A stretch of 64,000 bases of DNA from the NCBI RefSeq assembly GCF_014518425.1, contig NZ_JACVCU010000003.1, positions 124,001 to 188,000 of the forward strand, given 5' to 3'. Below, piece by piece: positions 52,795 to 61,320 of this stretch. Numbering within the stretch: position 1 is the stretch's first letter; each line of letters starts with the position of its first letter. A model generated the notes under the pieces. The model searched no databases and was not told the DNA's origin. It saw only the letters and a list, made by a program, of their open reading frames with translations. This DNA comes from Terrabacter sp. MAHUQ-38 (lineage in GTDB: Bacteria > Actinomycetota > Actinomycetes > Actinomycetales > Dermatophilaceae). A program made the position numbers and the translations under genes.

Positions 52795-54566
52795 TGAGCA
52801 GCACACCGACGACCACTCACACCCTTCCCGTGGCCGACATGGACTCGGTCAGGGCGCACACCCGAGGCCTGGTCCGTCGGCACCGCTGGAGCCTGGCCCG
52901 GGTCATCGGCCTCCACGCCGTCGCCGCCGTCGCCGCTCTCGTCGCACCGCGCGTGATCGGCCTGCTCGTCGACGAGATCAGCCACGGCCGCTCGCTCGAC
53001 GTCGTCGACGCGCTGGCGGCGTGGATCGCCGGTGCGGTGGTCCTCCAGACGGTCGTGACGTGGTTCGCCCGCCGGGCGTCCTTCGTCATGGGTGAGACGG
53101 TCTTCGCCGAGCTGCGAGAGCAGTTCATGGGCCGGGTCGTCGAGCTGCCGCTGTCCACCGTCGAGCGAGCCGGCACGGGCGACCTCGTGTCGCGGACCAC
53201 GAACGACGTCGAGGCGCTCTCGCGCGTGATCCGCTTCGGCGTCCCGGCGATCTTCGTCGGCGCCGTGACGACGACCATCACTCTCGCTGCGGCGTTCGTG
53301 ACGGGGTGGCAGGTCGCCCTCGCGGTCGTCGTGGGCGTGCCCATCCTGGTGCTCTCCACGCGGCGCTACCTCCGCTTCGCCCCGGAGGGCTACCTGCGCG
53401 AGCGGGCAACGTACGCCGTGCTCAACGGGGTCGTGACCGAGTCGGCGGACGGCGCGCGCACCGTCGAGGCGCTCGGCCTGCGTGGTCACCGCCGGCGTCG
53501 CATGGACGACGCCCTGCGTGACTGCTACGACGCCGAGCTCTCCACGCTGGGACTGCGCATGCGATGGTTCCCCGCCGTCGAGTTCGCCTTCTTCGCACCG
53601 GTCGCCATCACCCTGCTCTGGGGTGGCTTCCTCATCTCGCGCGACGTGGCGACGGCCGGCACCGTCACGGCGGTGGCGCTCTACGTCCAGCAGATGGCCG
53701 GCCCGCTCGACGAGCTCATCTCGTGGCTCGACGAGATCCAGGTCGGCGCAACGTCGCTCGCGCGCGTCATCGGCATCGGCGACGTCCCCGCCGACCGGGA
53801 AGCCACAGGCGACGAGCCGGCCGACGACCACCTCGAGGTCGAGGACGTCCACTACTCGTACCGCGCGGGTCGAGACGTGCTGTGCGGAGTCTCGCTCGAC
53901 CTGAGGCCCGGTGAGCGCCTCGCCATCGTCGGTCCCTCGGGCGCCGGCAAGTCGACGCTCGGGCGGCTCATGGCCGGCATCGACGGGCCTCGCGAGGGTC
54001 GCGTCGCCGTCGGCGGCGTACGCCTCGTCGACCTCGAGCTGGCCCAGCTGCGCGGGCAGGTGGCGCTCGTGACGCAGGAGCACCACGTCTTCGTCGGCTC
54101 GCTCGAGGACAACCTGCGGCTGGCCCGGCCGGAGGCGTCACGCGAGGAGCTGCTCGGGGCGCTCGCCGCCGTCGACGCGCGTGACTGGGCGCAGGACCTG
54201 CCCGCGGGACTCGACACGGTCGTCGGCTCCGGCGGCCACCGGCTCACCGAGCCGCAGGCCCAGCAGCTCGCGCTCGCCCGACTGGTCCTCGCCGACCCGC
54301 ACACCCTCGTGCTCGACGAGGCGACGTCGCTGCTCGACCCGCGTGCGGCGCGCCACCTCGAGCGGTCGCTCGCCGCGGTCGTCGAGGGGCGCACCGTCGT
54401 CGCGATCGCGCACCGCCTCATGACGGCGCACGACGCCGACCGCGTGTGCGTCGTCGAGGACGGGCGGATCAGCGAGATCGGCTCGCACGAGGAGCTGCTC
54501 GAGGCCGACGGGGCGTATGCCGCCCTGTGGCGGTCCTGGCGCGACGAGCCCCAGCCCGTCGTCTGA
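52794..54566 (+). CDS. ABC exporter half-transporter with intact Walker motifs
   Basis: A 590-residue partner of the preceding protein. The membrane domain holds six helices in the first 330 residues. In the ATPase domain, Walker A GPSGAGKST (380-388), Walker B LVLDEATSLLD (about 504) and the switch histidine IAHRL (about 540) are intact. The signature motif, normally LSGGQ, is LTEPQ here. Combined with the first protein, one composite ATP site is complete (Walker motifs from this chain, signature from the other) and the opposite site is dead. The gene overlaps the first by one base. Confidence 0.9.
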   Translation: MSSTPTTTHTLPVADMDSVRAHTRGLVRRHRWSLARVIGLHAVAAVAALVAPRVIGLLVDEISHGRSLDVVDALAAWIAGAVVLQTVVTWFARRASFVMGETVFAELREQFMGRVVELPLSTVERAGTGDLVSRTTNDVEALSRVIRFGVPAIFVGAVTTTITLAAAFVTGWQVALAVVVGVPILVLSTRRYLRFAPEGYLRERATYAVLNGVVTESADGARTVEALGLRGHRRRRMDDALRDCYDAELSTLGLRMRWFPAVEFAFFAPVAITLLWGGFLISRDVATAGTVTAVALYVQQMAGPLDELISWLDEIQVGATSLARVIGIGDVPADREATGDEPADDHLEVEDVHYSYRAGRDVLCGVSLDLRPGERLAIVGPSGAGKSTLGRLMAGIDGPREGRVAVGGVRLVDLELAQLRGQVALVTQEHHVFVGSLEDNLRLARPEASREELLGALAAVDARDWAQDLPAGLDTVVGSGGHRLTEPQAQQLALARLVLADPHTLVLDEATSLLDPRAARHLERSLAAVVEGRTVVAIAHRLMTAHDADRVCVVEDGRISEIGSHEELLEADGAYAALWRSWRDEPQPVV

Positions 54567-54890
54567 GGGACTGCCCCGGCGCCGTCGAACCCATTCACGA
54601 GGCGTCGAGCCACCCACGCAACGCCGAGCCACCCGTACGCGGGTGGCTCGGCGCTGTTCCGGTGGCCCGGGACCCGACCGGTGGCGTCACCGCGGAGGAT
54701 TGCTGCACCGCTGGAATGCCGTCCGTAAAGAACTGACAAGAGCCGTAACCCTGTCCGGCGGGCGTCGTTGTCAGCGCGGTGCCGGGCTGTTTCTCGACCG
54801 GTTGCTGGCCGGGCACCACGGGTGGGGCCGTCTCTGAGGGGTGACGGCCTCACCCTTCTCCTGTGCCCGTGACCGCAGCGCCGTCGTTGG
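54567..54890. other. Intergenic region between the ABC exporter and glyoxalase-like genes
   Basis: 324 bases between convergent genes. The left part holds a hairpin terminator at 54622-54653. The middle (about 54690-54770) is less GC rich, with runs such as CCGTAAAGAACTGACAAGAG. A minus-strand frame of 74 codons (54595-54819) crosses the terminator and shows no family resemblance. I see no supported gene. Confidence 0.55.
54622..54653. terminator. 13-bp hairpin after the ABC exporter operon
   Basis: CGCCGAGCCACCC (54622-54634) pairs exactly with GGGTGGCTCGGCG (54641-54653) around GTACGC. A partial copy of the left arm (CGAGCCACCC) precedes it at about 54607. Confidence 0.8.
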
Positions 54891-55505
54891 TCAGACGGCG
54901 GCCGCCTCCCAGGCGAACGCGTCAGGGTCGGCGAAGGGCCCGGCATCGGTGCCGATCGCGAGCCGGTGCGATCCCGTGCCGTCGACCGGCACGCCGGCGT
55001 CCTTGGCCAGGGCACGACGGCCGTACAACGCCAGCTTCACCGGGCTCGACGGAGTGGCGAACTCGACGTACTTGCGGCCGAAGCTCTTCGCCACGGTGAG
55101 GCCGCGGTCCACGTAGAACTTCTTGCTCGCGGCCACGTCCGCGACTCCCAGCAGCAGGGCGATCTCGTCGATCTGCCTGGTGGCCGGGCCGGTGTCCTTC
55201 TTCGCCGACGTCGCAACCTTCCAGATGGTCCCGTCGGGTGCGCGGACGACGCCGCCGGTGCCCCAGAAGGACTTCGCGGCCGGCTTGAGGGCGGTGGCAC
55301 CGGCGTCGAGGGCGGTGCCGATGAGGCTGTGGACGGTGGACGGCTGGGACACGATGAGCGACAGCGTGAACCCACGGAAGCCCGTGGTCGGCGCGTCCGA
55401 GGCGCGTACGCCCACCTGGGAGTCCAAGCCGAACGCGGCGGTGTGGAAGGTGGTGGAGGCCGATGGGTCGGCCACTTCGAGGATGACTGAGGTGATGGTT
55501 GCCAT
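54891..55505 (-). CDS. Glyoxalase/VOC-superfamily protein
   Basis: A 204-residue protein with two beta-alpha-beta-beta-beta modules. The first starts ITSVILEVADPSASTTFHTAAFGLD and the second IDEIALLLGVADVAASKKFYVDRGL, the typical VOC arrangement. The metal ligands of glyoxalase I are not clearly conserved, so it may be a binding or resistance-type VOC protein. TAGCGT seven bases upstream of the ATG suggests leaderless transcription, starting from inside the end of the preceding GMC gene. Confidence 0.78.
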   Translation of the reverse strand: MATITSVILEVADPSASTTFHTAAFGLDSQVGVRASDAPTTGFRGFTLSLIVSQPSTVHSLIGTALDAGATALKPAAKSFWGTGGVVRAPDGTIWKVATSAKKDTGPATRQIDEIALLLGVADVAASKKFYVDRGLTVAKSFGRKYVEFATPSSPVKLALYGRRALAKDAGVPVDGTGSHRLAIGTDAGPFADPDAFAWEAAAV

Positions 55506-55512
55506 GGCCTTG

Positions 55513-55518
55513 ACGCTA
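55513..55518 (-). promoter_or_regulatory. -10 element of the glyoxalase-like gene overlapping the GMC stop codon
   Basis: Minus-strand TAGCGT seven bases before the ATG at 55505. Its TAG is the stop codon of the GMC oxidoreductase gene (55518-55516). Confidence 0.45.
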
Positions 55519-57216
55519 GGTGCGGCTCGGCGACCCGTGCTTCTCGATTCCTGACCGGTCCTGTCGGTAGGCCTCTCCCTGCGCGGGGCGTCGGTCGGCC
55601 CGGCCGCGCACCGGCCAGAACGACACGGCCCGCTCGGCCTGCGCCGTGATGGTCAGGCTCGGGTTGACGCCGAGGTTCGCCGAGACGGCGGCCCCGTCGA
55701 GGACGTGCAGGCCCGGGTAGCCCCACACGCGGTGGTACGGGTCGATGACGCCGGTCTCGGGTGAGTCGGAGATGACCGCGCCGCCGAGGAAGTGCGCCGT
55801 CATCGGGATGTCGAGCACCTCGCCGACCGACGACCCGGGCCAGGCGCGCTCCCCCGTCGTGCGCGCCAGCCGCGTGGCCAGCGCCCGGACGGCCTCGTTC
55901 CCCTCCGGGATGTACGTCGGGTTCGGCTCTCCGTGGCCCTGCGTCGAGCTGAGGTGCCAGCCGAGCAGGCCGCGCCGCCGGCGGACGGTGATCGAGTTGT
56001 CGCTCGTCTGCATGACGAGCGCGATGACGGTCCGCTCGCTCCAGCGCCGTGACGACAGGGACCGCGCGAACACCCAGGGGTGTCGGGCCGCGGTGCCGGC
56101 GAACCGCAGCCACCGGGGCACGCGGCCGCCGCCGTCGACCTGCATGACCGCGAGAGCTCCCATGAGGTTGGAGCCCTTGCCGTAGCGGACGTTCTCGACG
56201 TGCGTCGTGTCGGACACGTGGAAGCTCGAGGTGATCGCGACCCCTCGGGTCAGGTCCACGTCGCGCGGGACCCGAGCCGTCATCGCGCCGCCGAGGGCCT
56301 CGGAGTTCGTCCGGGTCAGCTCGCCGAGCCGGTCCGAGAGCTGCGGCAGGCCGCGCCCCTCGGGCTCGGCCTTCATCGCGTGGAGCAGTGCGGCCGTGCC
56401 CCACGCCCCCGCGGCGACGACGACCTCGGAGGCCGTGACGGTGTGCTCCTGTGCCCGGCGCCGGCCCCAGGCGCCGCTACGGATGGTCGTGACGGCATAC
56501 CCGTGCTCCGGCGCGGCCGGGTCGAGCGGGCGCACGCGGGTCACGGTGCGCAGCGGCTCGATCGTGACGCCGCGGCGCTCGGCCAGCGCGAGGTAGTTCT
56601 TCACGAGGGTGTTCTTGGCGCCGACGCGGCAGCCGACCATGCAGTTGCCGCACTCGGTGCACCCGGTGCGCGCCGGTCCCTCTCCACCGAAGTACGGGTC
56701 GGGCACCCGCGTGCCGGGCTCTCCGAAGAAGACGCCTACCGGTGTCTTGCGGAACGTGTCGCCCACGCCGAGGTCGGATGCCGTGTCGCGCATGAGCTGC
56801 TCGACCGGTCCCTCGCACGGGTTGACGGTGACGCCGAGCATCCTCTGGGCGGTCGCGTAGTGGGGCGCGAGCTCGGCCTGCCAGTCGGTGATGTGTCCCC
56901 ACTGCCGGTCGCGGAAGAAGGACGCCGGCGGGACGTACAGCGTGTTCGCATAGTTGAGGGAGCCTCCCCCGACGCCGGCGCCCGCGAGGACGAGGCAGTC
57001 CGGCAGACGGTGGATGCGCTGCACGCCGAACAGCCCGAGCCGCGGCGCCCAGACGTAGCGGCGCACGTCCCAGCTCGTCCGGGCGAAGTCGTCGTCCTCG
57101 AAGCGGCGTCCCGCCTCGTAGACGTGCACGTGGTAGCCCTTCTCCGCGAGCCGCAGCGCGGCGACCGAGCCGCCGAAGCCGGACCCGATGACGACGACGT
57201 CGTGGTCGTACTCCAT
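55516..57216 (-). CDS. GMC oxidoreductase, cholesterol oxidase ChoD-like
   Basis: A 566-residue FAD-dependent GMC oxidoreductase. The dinucleotide motif VVVIGSGFGGSVAALRLAEKGY is at residues 7-28; AGAGVGGGSLNYANTL and the C-terminal GVNPSLTITAQAERAV are GMC signatures. A segment GCTECGNCMVGCRVGAKNTL has four cysteines spaced C-x2-C-x2-C-x3-C, reminiscent of a ferredoxin-like iron-sulfur site and also seen in Rv3409c (ChoD). No signal peptide is visible, so it is likely cytoplasmic. The substrate is probably a sterol or another bulky alcohol; the ChoD group is not proven to act mainly on cholesterol. A TAGGCT -10 lies six bases upstream of the ATG. Confidence 0.85.
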   Translation of the reverse strand: MEYDHDVVVIGSGFGGSVAALRLAEKGYHVHVYEAGRRFEDDDFARTSWDVRRYVWAPRLGLFGVQRIHRLPDCLVLAGAGVGGGSLNYANTLYVPPASFFRDRQWGHITDWQAELAPHYATAQRMLGVTVNPCEGPVEQLMRDTASDLGVGDTFRKTPVGVFFGEPGTRVPDPYFGGEGPARTGCTECGNCMVGCRVGAKNTLVKNYLALAERRGVTIEPLRTVTRVRPLDPAAPEHGYAVTTIRSGAWGRRRAQEHTVTASEVVVAAGAWGTAALLHAMKAEPEGRGLPQLSDRLGELTRTNSEALGGAMTARVPRDVDLTRGVAITSSFHVSDTTHVENVRYGKGSNLMGALAVMQVDGGGRVPRWLRFAGTAARHPWVFARSLSSRRWSERTVIALVMQTSDNSITVRRRRGLLGWHLSSTQGHGEPNPTYIPEGNEAVRALATRLARTTGERAWPGSSVGEVLDIPMTAHFLGGAVISDSPETGVIDPYHRVWGYPGLHVLDGAAVSANLGVNPSLTITAQAERAVSFWPVRGRADRRPAQGEAYRQDRSGIEKHGSPSRT

Positions 57217-57222
57217 GCCGAC

Positions 57223-57228
57223 AGCCTA
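57223..57228 (-). promoter_or_regulatory. -10 element of the leaderless GMC oxidoreductase gene
   Basis: Minus-strand TAGGCT six bases before the ATG at 57216. Confidence 0.5.
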
Positions 57229-57281
57229 GGGAGCGCGTGCAGCGAAGGCTACTCTCAGTAACCTTCGCCACAGGCGGGGTT

Positions 57282-59486
57282 TCAGGCTCCGGGGATGCCG
57301 TCCAGTGCCGTCCGGAGAGCCTTCGAGACCTCGGGGAAGAGCGTCAGCGAGAACGACTTCGTCATGTGACCGTGGTCGAAGTAGGTGATGAGGCCGCCGA
57401 GGACCGCGGGGCACGAGCCGTTGCGGCAGAGCAGGTCGGTGACCTCGAGCCGGGTCACGTCACGTCCCTCCCGACCTGCCGCGGCGTCGGCCAGCGGGTC
57501 GGGCTCGAGACCCGACGTGCCGGCATACGCCTCCTTCGTGGCGCAGCGGCCCACGTCGTCGAGGTAGCGGGCGACGCAGTCCGGCACGCTCTCGGTGGAT
57601 CCGGGGGTGTCACGGATGACGAGAATGCGCGCGCCGGACTTGATGAACCTGTCCATGACCCGGTTGTAGGCCGCCTTCGCCACGGACGTCTTCTGGTCGG
57701 CCGGCACGCCGGCGAGGGGCTGCAGGGTGCGGTCGGACATGACGACGAGGTCGTAGCCGCCCGTCGTGATGCGGTCGCGGGCCCACGCGTTCCAGGCGAC
57801 GCAGTTGTCCTCGAGGGCCTTCGTCCCGAACTTGACCGGGATGTCGACCGAGTAGCACTCCGAAGCGATGTAGGTGTCGACCCTCCAGCCACGCTCCTCG
57901 GCGGTCTTGAGGATCGGCGGATGCCACTGCCCGGCGTGCGAGTTGCCGTAGAGCGCCACCTTGACCGGCGCGTTCCTGGGCCCGTAGGAGCAGACCTTGT
58001 GCCGGGTGAACGGGCGGTTGTTCCAGCAGTCGTCGGCGTAGACGTCCGGCTTGTCCTCCGCCGCCTTGATGGGGCTGGACAGCATCCCCATCTCGCGGCC
58101 CGCACACGCCGCGTCGCGGAAGTAGTCGGCGCCGACGCACTGGGCCGTCGGGTCGATGACGACGGCCTCGGCCGCCGCGGTCGCGCGCTCCGTCTGCCAG
58201 AGCGCGAGCCCGGCGACCGTCAGCGACAGACCGAGGCAGGCGGCGAGGAGCAGGAAGGAGCGCTTCGTGCTGCGGGCGATCCGCGGAGTGAAGCGCATGA
58301 GGTCCTCGACCCAGCGCTTCGACAGGCCCGACAGCATGAGGACCACGACGAGGATCAGGATCTTCTCGCCCCACCTCACGTTCTCGACGTCGAGGGCGAA
58401 CGGAGCGATGACGATGGCCGGCCAGTGCCAGAGGTAGACGGAGTATGAAACGTCGCCGAGCCACTGCACGGGGCGGTTGGACCAGAGCCGCCGGGGGCCG
58501 GCCGCGAGGTCGTCGGACCGGGCCGCGATGACGGCGGCGGCACCCAGCGTCGGCATCAGCGCCGCGACGCCGGGGAAGGGGGTCGCCCCGGTGAAGGTGA
58601 GCGCGGCCCAGAGGATGGCGGCGAGCCCACCCCACACGAGGACGGCCCGCGCGAGCGGGGCGCGGACACGCAGGCCCGCGTGCACCGCGGCCGCGAGACA
58701 GGCGCCGACGCCGAGCTCCCAGATGCGGGTCGTCGAGACGAAGTACGCCTGCGCGGCGTCCTCGCCCGTGAACCAGGCCGAGAAGGCGAGCGAGCTCAGG
58801 CTCACTGCGCCGATGACGTAGAGCGGCGGGAAGCGGAAGGATCGCCCGAGCCGGCGGCAGGCGAGCAGGGCGAGGCCGATGAGCACCGGCCACAGGATGT
58901 AGAACTGCTCCTCCACCGAGAGCGACCAGTAGTGCTGCGTCGGCGAGTGGAGCTGGTCGGTCGCGAGGTAGTCGGTCGACGTCAGCGCCAGCATCCAGTT
59001 CTCGACGTAGAAGGCCGAGGCGATGACCTCGGTGGACACACGCTCATGCACCGTCTGCGGCAGCCACACGAGGCTCGCGACGAGGGTCGCGACGAGCACG
59101 ACCGTCGCTGCGGGGATGAGGCGGCGAACGCGACGCGCCCAGAACGACAGGAGGTCGCGGGTGTGGCGGATCGGCCGCTCGAGCAGGTGGAGGGTGATGA
59201 GGAAGCCGGAGATGACGAAGAAGACGTCGACGCCGACGTAGCCGCCGGTCAGGCGCTGCGGCCAGAAGTGGTACAGGACGACGAGCGCGACAGCCACGGC
59301 GCGAAGGGCCTGGATGTCCTTGCGAGGTGCGACCTGCTCGCGCCCAGCTGCCGCCCGGTGGGGGCGTGTCGCCAGATCAGTGGGGCCGCCGAGGATGGCC
59401 GCGCTCGTCGCGTCGGGTGCTGCCAAGGAGGTGCTCCGTACTACTGGGACTGCTTCTACACGGCGGGTCGACCGCGAAAGGACCAC
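57282..59486 (-). CDS. Acyltransferase-3/SGNH-type membrane O-acyltransferase (OafA-like)
   Basis: A 734-residue membrane enzyme that O-acylates a cell-surface glycan. After a hydrophilic N-terminus of about 55 residues, the acyltransferase-3 domain begins RKDIQALRAVAVALVVLYHF and contains GVDVFFVISGFLI, RRVRRLIPAATV and HYWSLSVEEQFYILWPV; about ten membrane helices follow. From about residue 440 an extracytoplasmic SGNH domain has YGNSHAGQW with the catalytic Ser and several cysteines. The GTG at 59486 gives the longest frame; a TTG at 59426 with GGAG upstream is an alternative. It lies among glycosyltransferases for a surface polymer. Confidence 0.88.
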   Translation of the reverse strand: MVLSRSTRRVEAVPVVRSTSLAAPDATSAAILGGPTDLATRPHRAAAGREQVAPRKDIQALRAVAVALVVLYHFWPQRLTGGYVGVDVFFVISGFLITLHLLERPIRHTRDLLSFWARRVRRLIPAATVVLVATLVASLVWLPQTVHERVSTEVIASAFYVENWMLALTSTDYLATDQLHSPTQHYWSLSVEEQFYILWPVLIGLALLACRRLGRSFRFPPLYVIGAVSLSSLAFSAWFTGEDAAQAYFVSTTRIWELGVGACLAAAVHAGLRVRAPLARAVLVWGGLAAILWAALTFTGATPFPGVAALMPTLGAAAVIAARSDDLAAGPRRLWSNRPVQWLGDVSYSVYLWHWPAIVIAPFALDVENVRWGEKILILVVVLMLSGLSKRWVEDLMRFTPRIARSTKRSFLLLAACLGLSLTVAGLALWQTERATAAAEAVVIDPTAQCVGADYFRDAACAGREMGMLSSPIKAAEDKPDVYADDCWNNRPFTRHKVCSYGPRNAPVKVALYGNSHAGQWHPPILKTAEERGWRVDTYIASECYSVDIPVKFGTKALEDNCVAWNAWARDRITTGGYDLVVMSDRTLQPLAGVPADQKTSVAKAAYNRVMDRFIKSGARILVIRDTPGSTESVPDCVARYLDDVGRCATKEAYAGTSGLEPDPLADAAAGREGRDVTRLEVTDLLCRNGSCPAVLGGLITYFDHGHMTKSFSLTLFPEVSKALRTALDGIPGA

Positions 59487-59632
59487 GACAAACTAACGCA
59501 CCAACCTGCCAAAGGCCGATTCGCCGCAGGCGACGCACCGCACCGGAGGCAGCCGCCGACGCGACCGGTGGAGCCGAAAGATGGACGCGCCGGCAGCCGA
59601 AGGGAGCGAACGGGTGGACGGCACCGCCCGGC

Positions 59633-59638
59633 TACGAT
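59633..59638 (+). promoter_or_regulatory. Candidate -10 element of the GT2 gene
   Basis: TACGAT overlaps the in-frame ATG at 59637, which would then be upstream of the transcript start. This favours GTG 59673 as the start of translation, with a leader of about 27 bases. Confidence 0.35.
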
Positions 59639-59672
59639 GGGCCGCCGCCACCTCGACCGGAAGACGACCTGC

Positions 59673-61223
59673 GTGGACACCCCCTCCCCCCTGCTGCTGA
59701 CCGTCATCTCCAACGTGCACAACGACGCCGACCGGCTCCCCCGCGCCGTACGGTCCGCGCTCGCCGGCTGGGAGGGTCCGGGCATCGAGGTGCTCGTCGT
59801 CGACGACGGCTCGACCGACGCGACCGGCGCCGTCGCGGACGCCCTCGCCGCCGACGACGACCGCGTCCGCGTGCTCCACCGCGGCGAGAACGACGGCGCG
59901 CCGGGCGCTCCCCGCAACCTCGGCCTCGACGCGGCGCGCGGCGAGTGGGTGGCCTTCGTCGACAGCGACGACGAGTACCTCCCCGGCTCCCTCCGTCGGC
60001 TCGTCGACGCGGCCCGGGAGGCCGACGCCGACGTCGCTGCCGGGGCGGTCGCGCGGTACAACGAGCGCACAGACCGGGTCAGCCCGTTGCCGGCCACGGA
60101 CTACGTAGCCGGCCCCGTCGACCCGCTCGAGCCGGGATCTCCCCTGTGGCAGGACACCATCGCCGTCGCCAAGGTCATCCGGCGCAGCCTGCTCGACGAC
60201 CGCGGCATCCGCTTCCCCGAGCGGATCCTCTACGAGGACCAGCCGTTCACGGTCGCACTGTGGTCGAGCGCGCGCCGCATCGCGACGCTCGACGAGGTCG
60301 TCTACCACTGGTACGTCAACAACGTCGCCGGCGAGGAGTCGATCACCGCCCGTCGGCACGAGGTCGAGAACTTCCACGACCGCATCGCCGCCAACCGTGC
60401 CATCGACGCGCAGCTCGCCGACCGACCCGACCTCGCGGCCGCCAAGCTGGACAAGTTCGTCCGTCACGACCTCGCCCTCTACGGCAAGGACCTCGACGCA
60501 CGCGACACCGACTACCGCGCCGCCTTCCTCGGTGCGGCGCGGGACTACCTGCGCGAGCAGCCGGTCGAGCTGCGCGCGGCACTGGCGCAGCCGTACCGCC
60601 TCGTGGTGCGCGAGCTCGTCGACGGCGAGCCCGAGAGCGCCGTGGCCGCGGCGCTCTTCGCCTACCGTCGCAAGCACCTCGAGCGCCCGCTCGCCCACCG
60701 TTCGGGTCGCTGGTGGTGGCCCTACCGCTCGGAAGACGCCGGCGCCGACCATGACCTGACGCTGCTCGTCGAGAAGGAGCACGCCAAGGGTCGGCAGCTG
60801 CGCACGACCACGGCCACCGCCGTACGCGTGGAGCGGGACGCGCTGCGGCTCGAAGGCGCCGTCGTGGACGGCGACGACAGCCTCGGGGCGAGGTCGCGGC
60901 TCACGATGGTCCTCGTCGAGCGCGACTCCGGCTCGACCCTCGCCTCGGCGACGACCCGGGTGCGCCACCACGGACGCTTCGACGTGCGCCTCGACCTGCC
61001 GTCGCCCGACGCTGACGCACCGCCGGCCAAGGCCTGGGACGTCAAGGTCACGTTCCCCAGCACGCTCGCGCGGCTGCTGCCCCGGCGCGCGGGCAAGCCG
61101 TCGCCGGTCGAGGTGCCCGCCGCGCTCGAGCTGCCGCCGCTCGACGGCGGGCTCGAGCTCTACCGCACACGCAACGGGAACCTCTCGGTTCGCCCTGTGG
61201 CCGACGACGTCGACGACGACTGA
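59673..61223 (+). CDS. Family 2 glycosyltransferase with C-terminal extension
   Basis: A 516-residue protein. The GT-A domain starts at once (LLLTVISNVHNDADRLPRAVRSAL) with VLVVDDGSTDATG, GAPGAPRNLGLDAARGEWVA and the DxD-type FVDSDDEY. YEDQPFTVALW matches the acceptor-side ED motif of the family. The C-terminal 180 residues have alternating charged and beta-strand-like segments similar to those found in teichoic-acid polymerases but lack a glycerophosphotransferase domain. GTG 59673 with GGAAG upstream is preferred to ATG 59637. It faces the mosaic TagF-like gene convergently. Confidence 0.84.
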   Translation: MDTPSPLLLTVISNVHNDADRLPRAVRSALAGWEGPGIEVLVVDDGSTDATGAVADALAADDDRVRVLHRGENDGAPGAPRNLGLDAARGEWVAFVDSDDEYLPGSLRRLVDAAREADADVAAGAVARYNERTDRVSPLPATDYVAGPVDPLEPGSPLWQDTIAVAKVIRRSLLDDRGIRFPERILYEDQPFTVALWSSARRIATLDEVVYHWYVNNVAGEESITARRHEVENFHDRIAANRAIDAQLADRPDLAAAKLDKFVRHDLALYGKDLDARDTDYRAAFLGAARDYLREQPVELRAALAQPYRLVVRELVDGEPESAVAAALFAYRRKHLERPLAHRSGRWWWPYRSEDAGADHDLTLLVEKEHAKGRQLRTTTATAVRVERDALRLEGAVVDGDDSLGARSRLTMVLVERDSGSTLASATTRVRHHGRFDVRLDLPSPDADAPPAKAWDVKVTFPSTLARLLPRRAGKPSPVEVPAALELPPLDGGLELYRTRNGNLSVRPVADDVDDD

Positions 61224-61256
61224 CGGCGCCGACTGACGGCGACGACTGACGGCCAC
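61218..61256 (+). repeat. Three 13-bp tandem repeats spanning the GT2 stop codon
   Basis: GACTGACGGCGCC (61218-61230), GACTGACGGCGAC (61231-61243) and GACTGACGGCCAC (61244-61256). The first holds the stop TGA at 61221; a 13-base period places the three TGAs in three different frames, as at 1235-1276. Confidence 0.9.
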
Positions 61257-61263
61257 GACTGCT

Positions 61264-61280
61264 CCGGCGGCGCCCGCCGG
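61264..61280. terminator. Short GC hairpin shared by the two tandem TagF-like genes
   Basis: CCGGCGG (61264-61270) and CCGCCGG (61274-61280) with a three-base loop, four bases downstream of the TagF-like stop. The same hairpin with flanks recurs at 63944-63960. Confidence 0.55.
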
Positions 61281-61320
61281 GGGTCAGCGGCGGTCGAGGG
61301 CCTCGATCGCCGCGGTCACC
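61264..61320 (-). repeat. Direct repeat, copy 1, at the 3' end of the TagF-like gene
   Basis: All 57 bases are identical to 63944-64000, where the window ends; the repeat continues beyond the edge by an unknown length. It covers the last 11 codons, the stop and the downstream hairpin. Confidence 0.95.

Noticed and set aside
54595-54819. 74-codon minus-strand frame between the ABC exporter and glyoxalase-like genes
   Set aside because: It runs through a strong terminator hairpin, lacks a ribosome-binding site or -10, and resembles no family I know.
59637-59639. ATG as the start of the GT2 gene
   Set aside because: It overlaps a TACGAT -10 hexamer and lacks a ribosome-binding site; GTG 59673 has GGAAG upstream and directly precedes the GT2 fold.
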